Source: Neoceratodus forsteri
Taxonomy: Eukaryota > Chordata > Ceratodontiformes > Ceratodontidae
Length of the DNA stretch: 64,000 nucleotides
NCBI GenBank assembly: GCA_016271365.2
Contig: CM057455.1
Span: 1,559,582,501 to 1,559,646,500, forward strand
Direction: 5' to 3'
In this document: positions 11,016 through 22,707 of the stretch, one piece after another
Layout of the letters: every line of letters begins with the position of its first letter
Position numbering within the stretch: position 1 is the stretch's first letter
Position numbers and translations under genes: made by a program
The notes under the pieces: generated by a model
What the model was told of the DNA's origin: nothing
The model's database searches: none
The model's input: only the letters and a program-made list of their open reading frames with translations

Positions 11016-12883
11016 TCCCAGTTAAATAAAATATATACCAACACACATTTACTCTCCAATGTCATCGTCATACCTGTCCCAGCCTTTTTTACAAGCAGAC
11101 TGAAAAAGCAACCAGCACTCAGTCCTACTCAAGAAGGCTGCTACTCATCAACTGTGCAATCACTCCTAGCCAGCAGCCCAGTTAAAATTTGCTTTAGTCC
11201 TCTTTGGCACACACCCTCTGACTGAGCCAGCACAGCCACACTTGTTTTCCAGCTGTTCCTCAGACATCACATGATGCCATTTTGCAGATTAAGTGTATGA
11301 TATAGTGCCTGCTCTCTCTGATCAATGGGTTCAGCCCCAAGTCCCGCTATAGCCATCACACAAAGTCACTCTGCAGCTGCTGAAGACTGAAGAAGTTGCT
11401 CCGGTTCTCTCCTATCGATCGCCCTCTTGCCTCACTCATGTGGACAAACAAAACATTGATGAATCTACTTACCATGTGATTCTTCCAGCATCCCATAGGG
11501 ACCACGTGACATAATCTATCAAGCAGACTCATCCGACTAATGGACAACAGTCCCTAGACCCACCAATGTTCTCAAGCCTGACTCAGCACAATAAAAGTCA
11601 CAGTAGTGCACACAAGAGGTAGAACGTTAACTAACCCGTTCAGTTCTGCATAAGGAACAGGCAAACAAGTGCAAGCCCCACTACTGATCTGTAATTAAGC
11701 CTCAACAGTGACATGGATGGGGAGCAACTTTCACAAGCAAAAGGCTACTTGGGACTCCATGCGCATGTAATCTTTGGCCTCTCATGTGAGACTGTCAACA
11801 AGCGTGCAAATTCTAATGGTGCTTTTGTGATCTGGACAGAGACCATCACAACTCATTTTGCACAGGCCAACACACAAATGAGAACCGCTTTAGACCACTC
11901 AACCTGGTCCAAGTGCAAGCATGCAAAAGCAATTTTTCCGAATGCTTTAACTTCACAAGATGCTCTATCATTGTACTAGGTCTATCATTTTTCTTCCGAG
12001 TACAATTTTTCTTCCTCTTGTGTAACTAATACTAATCAGAAACAGTGCAGCTGCAAGACCCCCCTTCCCCTCCAGATGGTTCCATCAAGCAGATCCCCAT
12101 CAATGATCATCAAAGGGCACTAAACTCTCACATGCTGTGAATTTTAACAGATTGCTAGTTACCACTTGATCCCCTTTAATAGTAGTTGGAGATATAAACC
12201 TTTGTTTTAGTTTATGTTTACTGTTAGTAGTCCTCTTGTTAGCTATCTTGGGTGCTTCAATTTATGATGGTTCAAAGGACGTTTCCCTGAGAACTACATT
12301 AGCAGTGAGAAGACGTCACTGCACCCATTTACACTATGTACCTCTTTAGAATTTTTAAGATTATTCAGTCTTGCTGTAAAGAATCATACAAAGTGTTAGT
12401 GATTTATGAGAGAGAAGAAAAAAAACACTGCTCTTACCACTCCCAAAAAGGTTTTGAAACTAATCAAAGGTATTGCACACCTCTGATACTACTTGTAGCT
12501 TTATTCTACATCAGCAGATGGGCGTGCTGCAGAGACTAATGGGTGCTGGCACGTCATCTGATCACTAATGCAGCTCCCAGGAACAATCGAGATTTAAACT
12601 ATCAGAAAATGGGAGTCCCCAGGATAGTTACAAGACCCGTTCACACGTCCAACTCTGAGCCATTGTTGGTGGTGCACTGCAGTGAGATCAGTGCCACTGT
12701 GCACATCTGAACACCACCGTTTTCTGCATTAATGGTTGCAGAGCATTGTGACTGCAATCCCTCTTTTTGTGGGATCGCATAGTGATGCCAACATTTTGTG
12801 CCATTCTTCTCGGCTGTATGAACAGCCGGCACCACTAACTATGCTGTGACAGGCTTTTCCCAGCCTGCACTTAGAAGGCTCAC
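11016..12883. other. No recognisable gene or element
   Basis: Mixed-composition DNA. The open frame at 11713-11979 was inspected and shows no known motif, signal peptide or domain. Near 12630 the words CCGTTCACACG and, at 13777, CCGTGTGAACG form a weak inverted pair that might bound an older element containing the two foldbacks that follow. Confidence 0.4.
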
Positions 12884-13196
12884 AGATGGGTCTTCAGACT
12901 CGACTTCAGTTAAAAGTTAGTTCTCGCAGTTTAATCACAGCTGTGCTAATGCAAGTGTCCCTGTTTGTAAACTGAGGGGCTAAAAATGACAGAAAACATG
13001 GTCTCAGAGTTGGGCCATGACATTGGGCATGTGCATACACATATTATGCGCACATGCCCAGTATTACGGCTTGATTCTGAGACCACCATGTTTTCTGTCA
13101 TTTTTAGCCCTCAGTTTACAAGCAGAGACCCCAGTTCAGCTGTGATTACACTACTAGACTCGACCTTTGACTGAGCTTGGGTCTGAAGACCCATCT
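12884..13196. mobile_element. Foldback MITE, 313 bp
   Basis: An almost complete inverted repeat. AGATGGGTCTTCAGAC at the left pairs with GTCTGAAGACCCATCT at the right. Further in, GGGCTAAAAATGACAGAAAA pairs with TTTTCTGTCATTTTTAGCCC. The centre near 13045 contains TGGGCATGTGCATACAC and GCGCACATGCCCAG. A related centre (GGGCATGAGCG...AAGGCCAGTATCACGGCTTG) occurs in the foldback at 40725-40985. Non-coding; superfamily unknown. Confidence 0.75.
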
Positions 13197-13249
13197 ACAA
13201 TCTTCTGGCGCTGCAGCGCCTTTTCTCTGATATCTCCCCCATTGGAACC

Positions 13250-13638
13250 CAGTGTTGGGTAAGTTACTTTTTCTATTACTTTCTGTTTCTTTTGGAAACT
13301 TGATCCAGGAAGCTCTGTGCAGTCACTAGCAAGGATGGAGAAGTACTAGAAAAAGTAATACACTTGGCAGTTACAGTTGCTTATTTCTTTTTATACAAAA
13401 ATAATAAATAACTATGACAGATGCCATTTATTTGAAAGTAATAGGTTAGTTACTAGTTACTTTCAAATAAACAAAATCAGTTACAGTTATGTATTACTTT
13501 TGTATAAAAAGACATAAGTAATTGTAACTGTAAGGCTTATTACTTTTTCCAGTACTTCTCCATCCTTGCTAGTGACTGCACAAAGCTTTCTGGAACAAGT
13601 TTCCAAAAGTGATAGAAAAAGTAACTTACCCAGCACTG
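13250..13638. mobile_element. hAT-type foldback MITE, 389 bp
   Basis: The left end CAGTGTTGGGTAAGTTAC is matched by the reverse complement of the right end (GTAACTTACCCAGCACTG). The inverted match runs through most of the element, for example AGTACTTCTCCATCCTTGCT against AGCAAGGATGGAGAAGTACT. Flanking octamers TTGGAACC (13242-13249) and CCGGAACC (13639-13646) agree at six of eight bases, consistent with an aged 8-bp hAT target duplication. CAGTGTTGGG-type ends are well known from non-autonomous hAT elements of fish and amphibians. No transposase. Confidence 0.85.
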
Positions 13639-13649
13639 CCGGAACCCTC

Positions 13650-14279
13650 CTGGAAATGCCGAACACCTCGGTGAGCATCTACAGCGCTCCAGAGGAATGC
13701 AATCTGAACGCTGCTCCACAGCGTTTCAGGACAAACGCAGGCAACAATCTACATGGAGGTGGTATATTTGTCTCACCGTGTGAACGTGCCTATAGAGGGC
13801 AGGTGACTACTACTAACAGTAAAAGTAAACTATAACAAATGTTTATATCCCCAACAAATCTAAAAATGGAAGTGACTGGTGACACAAAAACCCAGATAAA
13901 AATGACAACTGAGGAGGGCCTGGTGCTCCTTTCTGTCCCTCTGCAGACTAAGCTGCACAGCATGTGTGAAAACATGAGTCCCAGCTCTTTCAATGTCGCA
14001 TTATCAGTTCGAAACAAGTTTGCAATTCCTATCCACATAGCCCCACTCCCGACTGGCACAGAGTTTATGACAGCAGCTACTTGCAACATCTGTCCATCTC
14101 TCCATATACTCTCACAGCTGGTGGGGGGTAGCCAGGAATTTTAAACTTGTACTCAAGAGTTGATGGAACTGTTGCGCCCCGTAAACACAAACCAAAAGAT
14201 GCACTGCCCCACCACACAAACATTGCCTCACCCACATTTCAGTCAGCAATCTGTAGTAAGCCATTCTATTTTAACCCGC
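13650..14279. other. No recognisable gene
   Basis: The open frames 13566-13835, 13839-14144 and 13790-14089 overlap on opposite strands and carry no known motif. I leave this unassigned. Confidence 0.35.
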
Positions 14280-14650
14280 TCAATTCACATCCCTTTTAGC
14301 ACTTATTAGTCTCTCTCTCCTCTTCCCCCTGTCCCCATCCTGCCCCCCACCTCATATACATTCTCCTCTTTTTTCCCTCCCCGCATAGTCTTTCTTATAA
14401 GGTAATAGCTGACTTATATTGATGACTACCTAGGAATTAAACTTTTACCTCCCGTGTCTACTTGTTATGACCTTGCAACTGTGTTACCTATGTTAGCTAC
14501 GTATGTATAGGCCTGAATCATCCTCCACATGTACAATGCCTCTTCCTTGTCAACCCTATTTTTGTCTGTGATTTGTATTAATGTCCAGGACCACCTTGAA
14601 AATGAGCTTGCTCAATGGTGTTTATGCCTGGTTAAATAAAGTTTGGTCGA
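14280..14650 (+). mobile_element. L2 LINE 3-prime end fragment
   Basis: The end GACCACCTTGAAAATGAGCT, followed by TGCTCAATGGTG and GCCTGGTTAAATAAAG, matches the tail of the longer L2 at 18.1 kb (TGAGCCTTGCTCAATGGTGCCCGCCTGGATAAATAAAG, split here by one base). The left limit is a guess because the 3-prime region is not conserved. A (CA)n follows directly. Confidence 0.7.
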
Positions 14651-14658
14651 TTTTATCT

Positions 14659-14660
14659 CA

Positions 14661-14716
<56 letters not shown>
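14659..14716. repeat. (CA)n microsatellite
   Basis: About 29 CA units with one interruption (CACATACA) near the start, directly downstream of the L2 tail, from which it may have expanded. Confidence 0.97.
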
Positions 14717-14717
<1 letters not shown>

Positions 14718-15661
14718 GTTGGCTGGCTTTTAGTTATAATGTTTAGGATACATTGTGGTAAGTCTATGTACCACATTAAGGTAACCAGCCTTACAAAAGT
14801 CCATTTACACTAGCACTCATGCATACATACTTGATCGGGTCATTCATACAATCATGGCCTCTAAGTTAGCACCCACAAATCTTCCAAAGATCTTTCACAA
14901 ACTCACGCTAAAGCATCCAAGAAGGGGAACAGTTCTTCAGGTACATCAGGCTCAGTTTGCATTTGTTGCCCTGGCCCGAGGTTCATGTTGCCCCTTGGTT
15001 TTCCAGATTTTACTGTACTCCACAGAGTTACACAGAGCATGCCTGCTGACTTTCATGGAGGGAAGGCACTGTATATTCCCCACACTGAGTCACTGTACCA
15101 ACCCTGTTCTGCAAACCCATGGTTATGATTAGGTTGGGGGAATTTTCCTATACTATTCAACAGAGAACTATGACCCGAGTAAAGGAACTCTCTTAACAGT
15201 TTTGCAAGAGGTGGGGGAACAGAGTTCACATAGGGTCCTACCCAATCTAATCCATGTGCAAAATTATATAATTAGAGGTGAATATTCATCTGCATTGTAC
15301 TAAGGAATCAGTACAAGAAAGTCCTGACCAGAACAAAAAAAAAAAAATTAAAAACCACAACAAAAAAAAGAGTTACACTTTTGTAATAAATACTTTTTAA
15401 ATAAAATAATTTACATAAATATTTGGTTGATCCTGCACACCCCCACCTGCCATACTTGTTCACAGAAGCACCTGGTGACTGAGTCTCTGATGACGTTAGC
15501 GAGGGACAACTTTAAAGCAGTCTTTTATTTTGCAAGTAATCTGTGAGGAGTTGCACAACATGCAGATGATGAATGAAATAAAAAGTTCATTGATGTCATT
15601 AGGAAAATAAGTTAGTTTGGTTTTATAAAGTACCCACTGTACCCCAAAACACTGAACAAGT
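14717..15661. other. No recognisable gene
   Basis: AT-rich DNA with A-rich runs at 15337-15370. The frame at 14854-15132 has no recognisable domain. Confidence 0.4.
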
Positions 15662-15820
15662 AGCCAGAAGTTGCATCAGCAGAGCAAATGGTGAGCACAG
15701 AGCGGTTAAATGACTTGCTCAGTGTCGCACAGTGATACGTGGCTCTGGTGGCATTCAAACCTGGGTCTTTAGGTCTACAGCTCTGTGCTCTTAACTAGTA
15801 GGCAACACTGCCACTTAACT
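15662..15820 (-). mobile_element. MIR-like CORE-SINE relic
   Basis: On the minus strand it begins with TAGTTAAGAGCACAGAGCT, has a B-box-like CCCAGGTTTGAATGCC, and then GCGACACTGAGCAAGTCATT, the conserved core shared by MIR-type SINEs (..GACcttGGGCAAGTCActtaac..). It is strongly diverged and lacks a clear tail. Confidence 0.7.
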
Positions 15821-16084
15821 AGGCTTGAATCAAACACCAGCAGGTAAGGAGCGTACGGACTGATGGACAAAGCCCAATCAATGGATTTGTTTTAAGTGTT
15901 ACATACCAGGAGAGTCTCATTTAGATGCAGCACTTAGTTTGCAAGGGGATATCTCGGGACACAGACTGCTTCACAGTGGTACACATTACACTGGCTCAAA
16001 AAATAGAAGCAAAATAAACTGCAAAGAAAATCAGGATAATAACTTGCTCTATAAAGGACAGGGCATGTTGAGGTGATTGAGGTG

Positions 16085-18178
16085 CCACAGAAGCGGTATT
16101 CTCCTTCCAGCCTGCCACTCTAAAAGAGGTCAAAGATCTATTGCTGCAGTTGGGAATCAAGAAGGGTGCGGGCGTGGACTCTACAGAGCCCTACTTTCTG
16201 AAATGTGCATACCATGTGTTGGCAGTGCCAATCACGCACCTCTTCAACTTGTCATTATCCCAGGGGAGCCTCCCCTTGCAATGGAAAGTGGCCCATGCCA
16301 TTCCCCTGCTCAAATCAGGTGATCCTGGTGACCTTAACAATTATAGGCCGATCTCCCTCCTCCCCATTCTATCTAAATTATTGGAAAAGATAGTGAGTGG
16401 TCAGCTAAGGATTACCTAGAAATCCAGGAGCTTGTTAAGCCCAGTGCAGTCTGGATTCAGGGCAAAGCACAGCACCATAACAGCCCTAGCAAAAGTTACG
16501 AATGACTGACTCCTTGAGCTGGACAATAGGAACTTTATCTGTGCAGTGTTTTTGGATCTAAGTAAGGCCCTCGATACAGTCGATCATAGCCTACTTCTCT
16601 CCTCCCTGTGTAGCTTAGGTCTTGACCCTAACGCTATGTGCTGGTTTGCAGACTACCTTGCAGGACGGCAACAGCAAGTTAAGGCTGAAGGTGATCTTTC
16701 ACCTCTTAAACCACTACTAAGAGGTGTGTCTTAGGGGTCTATCCCTGGTCCCCTGTTTGCTGTTTATATTAACAACATCGATGACAGCATCAATAAGGCC
16801 AACATCCACTTGTTCGCAGATGACAATAGTTTATCCAAGTCATCCAACTCTGGAAGCAGCTTGTGCAGACCTTCAAACCGTATTTAGTCTATTGCAGAAT
16901 CAGCTACTAAGCAAGAAACTTCTGCTTAACGCAAAAAAACCTAAAGTGATGCTCTTTTCCCCTTCTGCCTATGCTGTGTCCCCAGCTAGCACTGGGGCTA
17001 TCCCACAGATTACCACAGTTCTAGGTGAAAAACTAGAGTTTGTGTCAAAATTTAAATATCTGGGAGTGTGGCTTGACCACAGACACTCTTTCTCTGAGCA
17101 TCTCGAAGAGTTACAGAAGAAACTAAGACAGAGGCTAGGACTATTCTACAGAATTAATCACTTCCTTACTAGGGATGCTAAGCTGCGGTTGGTACAAGCA
17201 ATGTTCCTCTCATTGATCGATTACGCTGATCTTCTCTACAGCCATTGCTCTGCCTCTTCCTTGGCTAAATTGGATACTCTGTATCATAGATCAATCAGGT
17301 TCATAAGTGGCCTTCCCCTCTCCACACACAACTGCTCTCTGTACACTGCTGTGGGCTAGACTTCCCTTCATTATAGGAGAAATAGGAATGCCATACTATG
17401 CGCCTTCAGAGTGGTGACCAAAAAACTTCCTCTATACATCTCTGACTGTATTCCCCAGAGTGTGATAGGTAATCATGCTTTACAAAGCTATACTCTAATT
17501 GCCCTGCAAATACCTAAGGTCAAATCTCATTCTGGTAGAGCAGCCATAAGTTTCACGCTGCCTTCATTGTGGAACAAAATGCAAAAAAGCTTGAAGCCAA
17601 GTTGTCCTGTTAGTTTGAGAATCTTCAAGTCACTTTATGATCGCTCTATGAAGGAATCCTGCAATTGTTTCCCACACTGCTAGCTCACCTCCCTTCCAGT
17701 CTCTCTTGCCCTGGCCCCTCACCTCACTCTCCTTACCCAAACCTTCTACTTCCCTTCCTTCTCCATCTCTCTTCTGTCCCAGTCCCCCACTCAGACTCCT
17801 TCCCTAGAACTAAACAGCTGTTGCTTTGGCCATGGCCAGTTGCTACTCACATCCCAGTTGTATGCAAGTTAACTATACCGGCCCCATAATATCTTCCTTA
17901 CCTGTTTTTTCTTTTTTCTCAGTGAACATGCCAGCTTTATGCTTTTGCAAGCCTATCTGTTGTAAAGGCTCTTTTGCTCACTGTTGATGTATATTTCTGG
18001 GATATATGTATACATCACACTGTTCTGTACATATGTATATTTTACATCTCTGTATGATATTGTACTTTGTCTTCCTTGTTACTGTACTATTATTTTTGTT
18101 ACGACCAGGTCCATCTTGCAAATGAGCCTTGCTCAATGGTGCCCGCCTGGATAAATAAAGATTTGATTGATTGATTAT
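16085..18178 (+). mobile_element. 5-prime truncated L2-clade LINE (copy 2)
   Basis: Starts inside the RT region and runs to a 3-prime end with TGAGCCTTGCTCAATGGTG, AAATAAAG and a TTGATTGATTGATTA short tandem tail, as expected for L2 termini. The pyrimidine-rich 17690-17880 is its 3-prime UTR. It abuts the truncated left end of MITE A1 at 18186. Confidence 0.88.
16141..17683 (+). pseudogene. L2 reverse transcriptase with frameshifts and stops
   Basis: Conserved blocks appear in order in several frames. The first (16141-16419) has LLQLGIKKGAGVDSTEP, NYRPISLLPILSKLLEKIV. The second (16546-16734) has VFLDLSKALDTVDHSLLL, motif A with aspartate retained. Near 16735 the GVSxGSIPGPLLFAVYINN block is split by a stop, and HLFADDNSL carries the two catalytic aspartates. 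Then come FKYLGVWLDHRHSFSEHL (in 16724-17359) and the C-terminal domain (17411-17683). In an intact element this would be part of a single ORF2. At least three frame changes and stops near 16419, 16508 and 17357 show it is dead. Confidence 0.87.
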
Positions 18179-18185
18179 GCCCACC

Positions 18186-18743
18186 TCCCCCAAGTCTGGG
18201 GTTGGTTCCAATGTGCACTTTGTGGGCAAAAAACTTTCGATTTACTTACTGTTTACTATAGTACAGTAGATTATATCAGAAGAGTTTTGCTTAGTTGTAG
18301 TCTGACATCGATTAGTATAAATCCCCAAATTTCTTTTAGCTGACAGCGGAGCAGTAGGCAGCAGTGGGAGATTCAATAGCCTGCAGACAATGTTAGTTTG
18401 GTCCAGCTGTCCTCCCTGGGTAAGCATAGTCACAAAGGTCTGTACTTAGCCCCTGGAGAAACGCAGGCCTGGACTGGAGATTATAAAAGCTCTAACATGA
18501 GCTGTAGGCTTTTGAGTCTCCCACTGCTGCCTACCAGTACTACTCTTATGTCAGTTGCAGAGGATTCTGGGATTTGTAGTAACAAAAGAGACCAACCTAG
18601 AACTAAGCAAAATTAGACTGATACAATATACTATACTACAGTAAACAGTAAGTAAACAAACATGTTTTTGTACACAAAGTTTACATTGGGACCTACCCTA
18701 CACTTCAGTGTGGGGCCCTTTGTGCTGACTGTTCCCCTTTTAA
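18186..18743. mobile_element. Foldback MITE family A, copy A1
   Basis: The right end read inward is TTAAAAGGGGAACAGTCAGC. The left arm repeats, inverted, GGTTCCAATGTGCACTTTG and ATTTACTTACTGTTTACTATA, matched on the right by TACAGTAAACAGTAAGTAAA and CAAAGTTTACATTGGGACC. The first ~26 bp of the left terminus are missing next to the L2 end. The body holds GATTCTGGGATTTGTAGT at 18564-18580, whose complement ACTACAAATCCCAGAATC resembles the ZNF143/THAP11 DNA motif. Two further copies lie at 37004 and 39298. Edges resembling TTAAAGGRR suggest a T2/Kolobok-like MITE; that is inference. Confidence 0.75.
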
Positions 18744-18879
18744 GTAGGAATAGGTTGGAGGGTAACATTTGTCATAGACATACTTCATGCTGAATGAACA
18801 CAAGGTGAATATAAAGACTAGCAAAGGTATAACAACAGGCAGAATAACATAACAGAGGATTGTGTATGAACACTCATAC

Positions 18880-18990
18880 ACAAGGTTATTTTCTGATCGA
18901 GTGGTTTCCATGGTGACAAGAGACCTTGAGAGCGCAGCTCAAGAGGTTTCATTACCACAGAAACCACGAGATCAGAAAATAACCTTGTCC
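18880..18990. repeat. Strong foldback hairpin
   Basis: ACAAGGTTATTTTCTGATC on the left is answered by GATCAGAAAATAACCTTGT on the right. The arms continue with GTGGTTTC / GAAACCAC and CTTGAG / CTCAAG around an AGCGCAG loop. It lies just inside the left end of the TIR element. Confidence 0.85.
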
Positions 18991-19035
18991 TGAGTTCAGG
19001 AATGGACTCGGGTCACTGGAGGCTGGCTGGGGGAA

Positions 19036-19074
19036 GGATGGAGCATCCCGTGGACTGCTCTCCTTCTCAGGGAG
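19036..19074 (+). repeat. Dispersed repeat core R, copy 3
   Basis: GGAGCATCCCGTGGACTGCT followed by CTCCTTCTCAGGGAG, matching copies at 2586 and 52103. It lies inside the TIR element 18861-19512, suggesting core R may belong to that element family. Confidence 0.45.
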
Positions 19075-19667
19075 AGGTGGGAGCCGTCAGTGCTTGATGG
19101 ACCCCTGGCAGAGGCCAGGGCACTACTCGGTACATAGCAGCACTCCAGGGGTGGGGCAGATGCAGGATGTCATTGCACACCGCCCCCAGAAAAAAAAAAA
19201 AAAAAACAGGAAATTGAGGGCTGCCAGCCGCCCTAGATGGCGCTTGCTGCAGGCTTGATTAGCCTCCCAGGCCAGCCCTCTAACCAATCCTGATGTCTGT
19301 GGGGCTAGGCCAGGGTGCCACAGCCCCAACCCGTGGGGGCAATCTGGGGGTATCAGAGGGTGGCAGCGGCTGTTGTTGGGGGGGTGGAAGCCCCATGGTC
19401 CGTGATTGAGCAGAGGTACTGGGTGGCTGGCGGCTTGCGGCGATAAAGATAGAATTTAAAAAAAAAAAAGGAAATAAAATAACCGTGTCTGTGTATGAGT
19501 TGTTCATACACAGTCTTTTATAGTGTATGGGCACTCATTCCTGGCAAACAATGTCCCCCAAATAATTTTTTAATTCCTTACTGTGGCGCGTTGCTCCGGC
19601 GCCGGTAAGTTCCATCAGGTGTCTCACCACCGTGGCCCCTTTATCATGCATGCGTGATTATGTTCAG

Positions 19668-19713
19668 TGTTGTTATGCTGCAATGGTGACATACTCAGTG
19701 CAGCATAACAACA
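19668..19713. repeat. Perfect 15-bp-arm hairpin
   Basis: TGTTGTTATGCTGCA (19668-19682) and TGCAGCATAACAACA (19699-19713) are exact reverse complements around a 16-base loop. A third, partial copy (CAGCATAACAATGCTG) follows at about 19732. It probably marks the centre of another foldback repeat. Confidence 0.85.
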
Positions 19714-20069
19714 TCGTGATGTAGTCAAGACAGCATAACAATGCTGTTCTGAGCATGGATTTCCATGCTCAACAGCTTTCCACCATACACTACAAAATAA
19801 TAAAATATACAACACTACATACACAATCAATATTAAACAAATATTCAAAAAATTACAATCCTTTTAGGCAGTAGGTCAAGGATCCTAAGAATATGATAAT
19901 CCGAGCATAGCCAAGATATCAGCTGCAGCCCCAAGTTATTATCAAAAAGGAGTGAAAAACAAAATGACTCCAATATTTTGCACTTGTCATCGGGCAGCCT
20001 TTCTATTATTAGAGTTCCAATCTGTTAACCAATCTAACAGATATATCTTGCTGCCTGCTGCCTCAGTCT

Positions 20070-20606
20070 CAAATAGCAACATGTCTACCTCTCAATCCCC
20101 CTTGCCTATCCCACCTCCCAACACCACCTATTTATACCGCATTTCACTCCACCTCCCTGCCCCTCCCTTCCCCCTCTTCATCATCCTGACAAAACTCCCT
20201 TCCACACACCCCTCTATCTCCTTGGCTGACAAAAGGCATCTGGGTTATTACTGATCCCTGCCATGAAACCCCCCACACACTCTTTTCCTCACTCTTCCCT
20301 CCTCCTTTTCCTTACTTCTGCCTTCACTGAATATATTTCAGCTCCACTTAGTGTAATCTGCCTATGCCTTATTGTTTCTACTCAAACTATCCCACATTAT
20401 ATTATTGTTCAACTAACCTTAACTGTTTTTTTTTTTTTACTCACTCTCTTAGCCACCAATGTTTCTTATTATGTCTGTATTTTTTCTTGCAATGACAATT
20501 TATTTTTATCTTTTATAATGTCTACTGTATTGTACCCCACTGACGTGGAACTTTTGAAAATGAGCTTTAGCTCAAGGTTGTAATCTGAGACTTGAATAAA
20601 TAAATA
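20070..20606 (+). mobile_element. LINE 3-prime region (L2-like tail)
   Basis: A pyrimidine-rich region ends in TTTTGAAAATGAGCTTTAGC, TCAAGGTTGTAAT and AATAAATAAATAAG, the same architecture as the L2 tails at 14.6 and 18.1 kb. It abuts the CR1 copy that starts at 20608. The left limit is approximate. Confidence 0.6.
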
Positions 20607-20607
20607 A

Positions 20608-21456
20608 GATATAGCAGAAGGTCTGGAGGGAAGGGCGTGCCTATTCGCAGATGACATGAAAATCTGCCATAGGGTGGAACACCAGAGGGGGTTGAGTCCG
20701 TGAAGCAGGACATGACTCCGGAGGGATGGTCGGACACTTGTCAACTGAAATTCAGTGTTAAAAAGTGTGCTGTGATGCACCTATGGCATAAAAACCCACG
20801 AGCAGCTTACACTCTAGGAGGGGAGGAAATAAAAAAAAAAAAAAAGGCGCAGGAGAAGGATCTGGGAATCATGATATCAAGCGACCTTAAGGTGGGCAGC
20901 CAATGCAGCAAAGCGGTGAGGAAGGCAAATTGTACGTCGACATGCATTGGGATGAGACAAGATGGAGGGGGTTCTGAGAAGAGCAAACACGATGGTGCAC
21001 GGTATGCAGGAGAAACCATACGAACAGAGGTGGAAGGAATTGGATCTGTACCCACTGGAGACTAGAAGGGAGAGGGGGGCATGATTAAAACTTTTTTAAG
21101 TATGTGAAGGGGATCAATAAGGTGAAGGAGGAGAGCTTATTCAGCAGGAAGGATGGGGCAAAACTAGAGGGCATAGCCTAAGATTGGAAGGTGGACTATA
21201 TAGAGGTAATGTGCAGGGTCGAGTCTTCATGGAGAGAGTGGTGGAGGCCTGGAATAAACTATCAGAATAGGGGGTGGGGGCTGAAATGGTGGAGAGAGTC
21301 AAGAGAGCATGGGACAGGCATATGGGGTTGGGAAGTGGAGGGAGGAGGGACAGCCCGTAAAAGTGGTGTAGAGTAGGGGAAGGGAGGGGGGAAAAGGGCA
21401 GACTTGATGGGCCGATGAGTTCCTTTTCTGCCGTCAGGTTTCTGTGATTCTGTATT
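20608..21456 (+). mobile_element. CR1-clade LINE fragment (copy 2)
   Basis: Reads GLEGRACLFADDMKICHRVE near 20615, with FADD as the catalytic pair. Then, in 20700-21065, it reads TLGGEEI, a lysine run from an A tract, and AQEKDLGIMISSDLKVG, followed by degraded RRATK-like sequence and a long non-coding part. The 3-prime end is GGGCAGACTTGATGGGCCGA, then TTCCTTTTCTGCCGTCAGG and TTTCTGTGATTCTGTA, the CR1 tail seen inverted at 9370. Several shifts and stops; inactive. Confidence 0.82.
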
Positions 21457-21479
21457 AGCTCTCAGGATTAAACTGAAGG

Positions 21480-21712
21480 CTTGGTGTTAGTCATTAGAGC
21501 ATCAGCTTGGGAACCAGAAGCTTGCAGGTTTAAACCCCACTAGAGCTCTATACTCATTGTATGACCTTGGACAAGTCACTTGACTTCTCATCGCTTCAGT
21601 CCACTCAACTGAAGAAACAGGCAGAAGCAGGACTCCACTGGAAACAAATTGCTGCATCTCACCTGAGCTATCATTGGTAAATGAATTGTGAAATAAAAAA
21701 TAAAAAAGTAAA
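21480..21712 (+). mobile_element. tRNA-derived SINE with MIR-like core
   Basis: The head AGTCATTAGAGCATCAGC and GCAGGTTTAAACCCCAC resemble pol III A and B boxes. The body has TGTATGACCTTGGACAAGTC and ACTTGACTTCTC, the CORE/MIR-type central block, and the end is A-rich (AAATAAAAAATAAAAAAG). It is diverged from the SINE copies at 38.7 and 39.8 kb, so probably a different subfamily. Confidence 0.65.
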
Positions 21713-22674
21713 CTGGGAATCAGAATCAAGCTACTGAGGCAAAGTTCTACACATTTTGGTCAGTCATTAACCTACAATAGCTGCACATGTACTGGGACAC
21801 CCCTACCCCTGCATTCAGTAAATCTATCAGGTCTAACAATACATGTGCTGATGAATATAAAAAGGAAAAGCACCAGTCACTGCCTGGGGGACAACTCTCT
21901 TATTCCAGCAAGGGCTTTTGTAGATCATGGGACGTACTACTGATCAGACTACAGCACAGGTGAAGGAAAGCAGCTTTAAAGTTAGCCGTAAACAACAGCA
22001 CCCTGGTTTGCATGTATCAAAGCGGAAATAAGTACAAACGAAAATAGTTTAACAGACTGTTCAACTCATACTTACCAACTGATTCTTGAGTGTATATGCT
22101 ACTCTATGTATTTAATTACCCTGTTTATCATGTCTCCACTGGACTTAAAGATGTTTTTTTTTTTGTTGTCAAGTTTCACTTTTCATCTGTGCATGTGGTG
22201 TTACCAGAATGGGAAACCATCAAGGCCTAGTTGTGATGATGTAAAGAGATAATGGCAATTCTCTTCTTCAGGTTACAGTAGGGCAGGGATTGTCTGCACG
22301 CCTGGCACGTGTCCTTTTGTCAGTTTAGGCAAGGTGGGAGAGGCAGGCTCAAAGAAATAAAGTCTACAAACTTGTTTCAGGACTGATGCCTGAATGTAAA
22401 CTGCTCTGAACTGAAAGAAATGATGAAGAAATCTAATAAAGAGACTGGGGAGTGAGTCAAAAGCTAAAGGTGTTCCATACAGAGGAATAAATGGGGTGGG
22501 ACCAAACTAAAGAGAAGTGCTCCGCAAAACCAAAACTCCAGCCTATAGTGGTGAAGAACCTAGCTGTATTTCAACAGATACAAATGAACTCTGAATTTTT
22601 AAAATGTTAATGCCATCCCACTGGGATGTGGGAAGAATTACAAAAGTTAAGTGTGCTGCAGCTGTTTGCAATTC

Positions 22675-22707
<33 letters not shown>

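Larger units (their letters stand above)
18861..19512. mobile_element. TIR element with self-complementary ends, about 652 bp
   Basis: The left end reads TGTGTATGAACACTCATACACA-like sequence (two 9-bp halves, TGTGTATGA and TCATACACA) then AGGTTATTTTC. The right end, reverse-complemented, begins TGTGTATGA, has TCATACACA after a 5-bp gap, then GGTTATTTTATTTCC. So each terminus is itself a hairpin and the two termini are inverted copies. No target duplication was recognised. The body includes repeat core R at 19036 and poly-A runs. Non-coding. Confidence 0.6.

Noticed and set aside
11713..11979. 88-codon plus-strand frame as a gene
   Set aside because: No homology recognised, no conserved neighbours, and length expected by chance in 64 kb.
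12630..13800. A single large transposon bounded by CCGTTCACACG / CCGTGTGAACG
   Set aside because: Inverted match is only about 12-14 bp with no target duplication seen; kept only as a remark.
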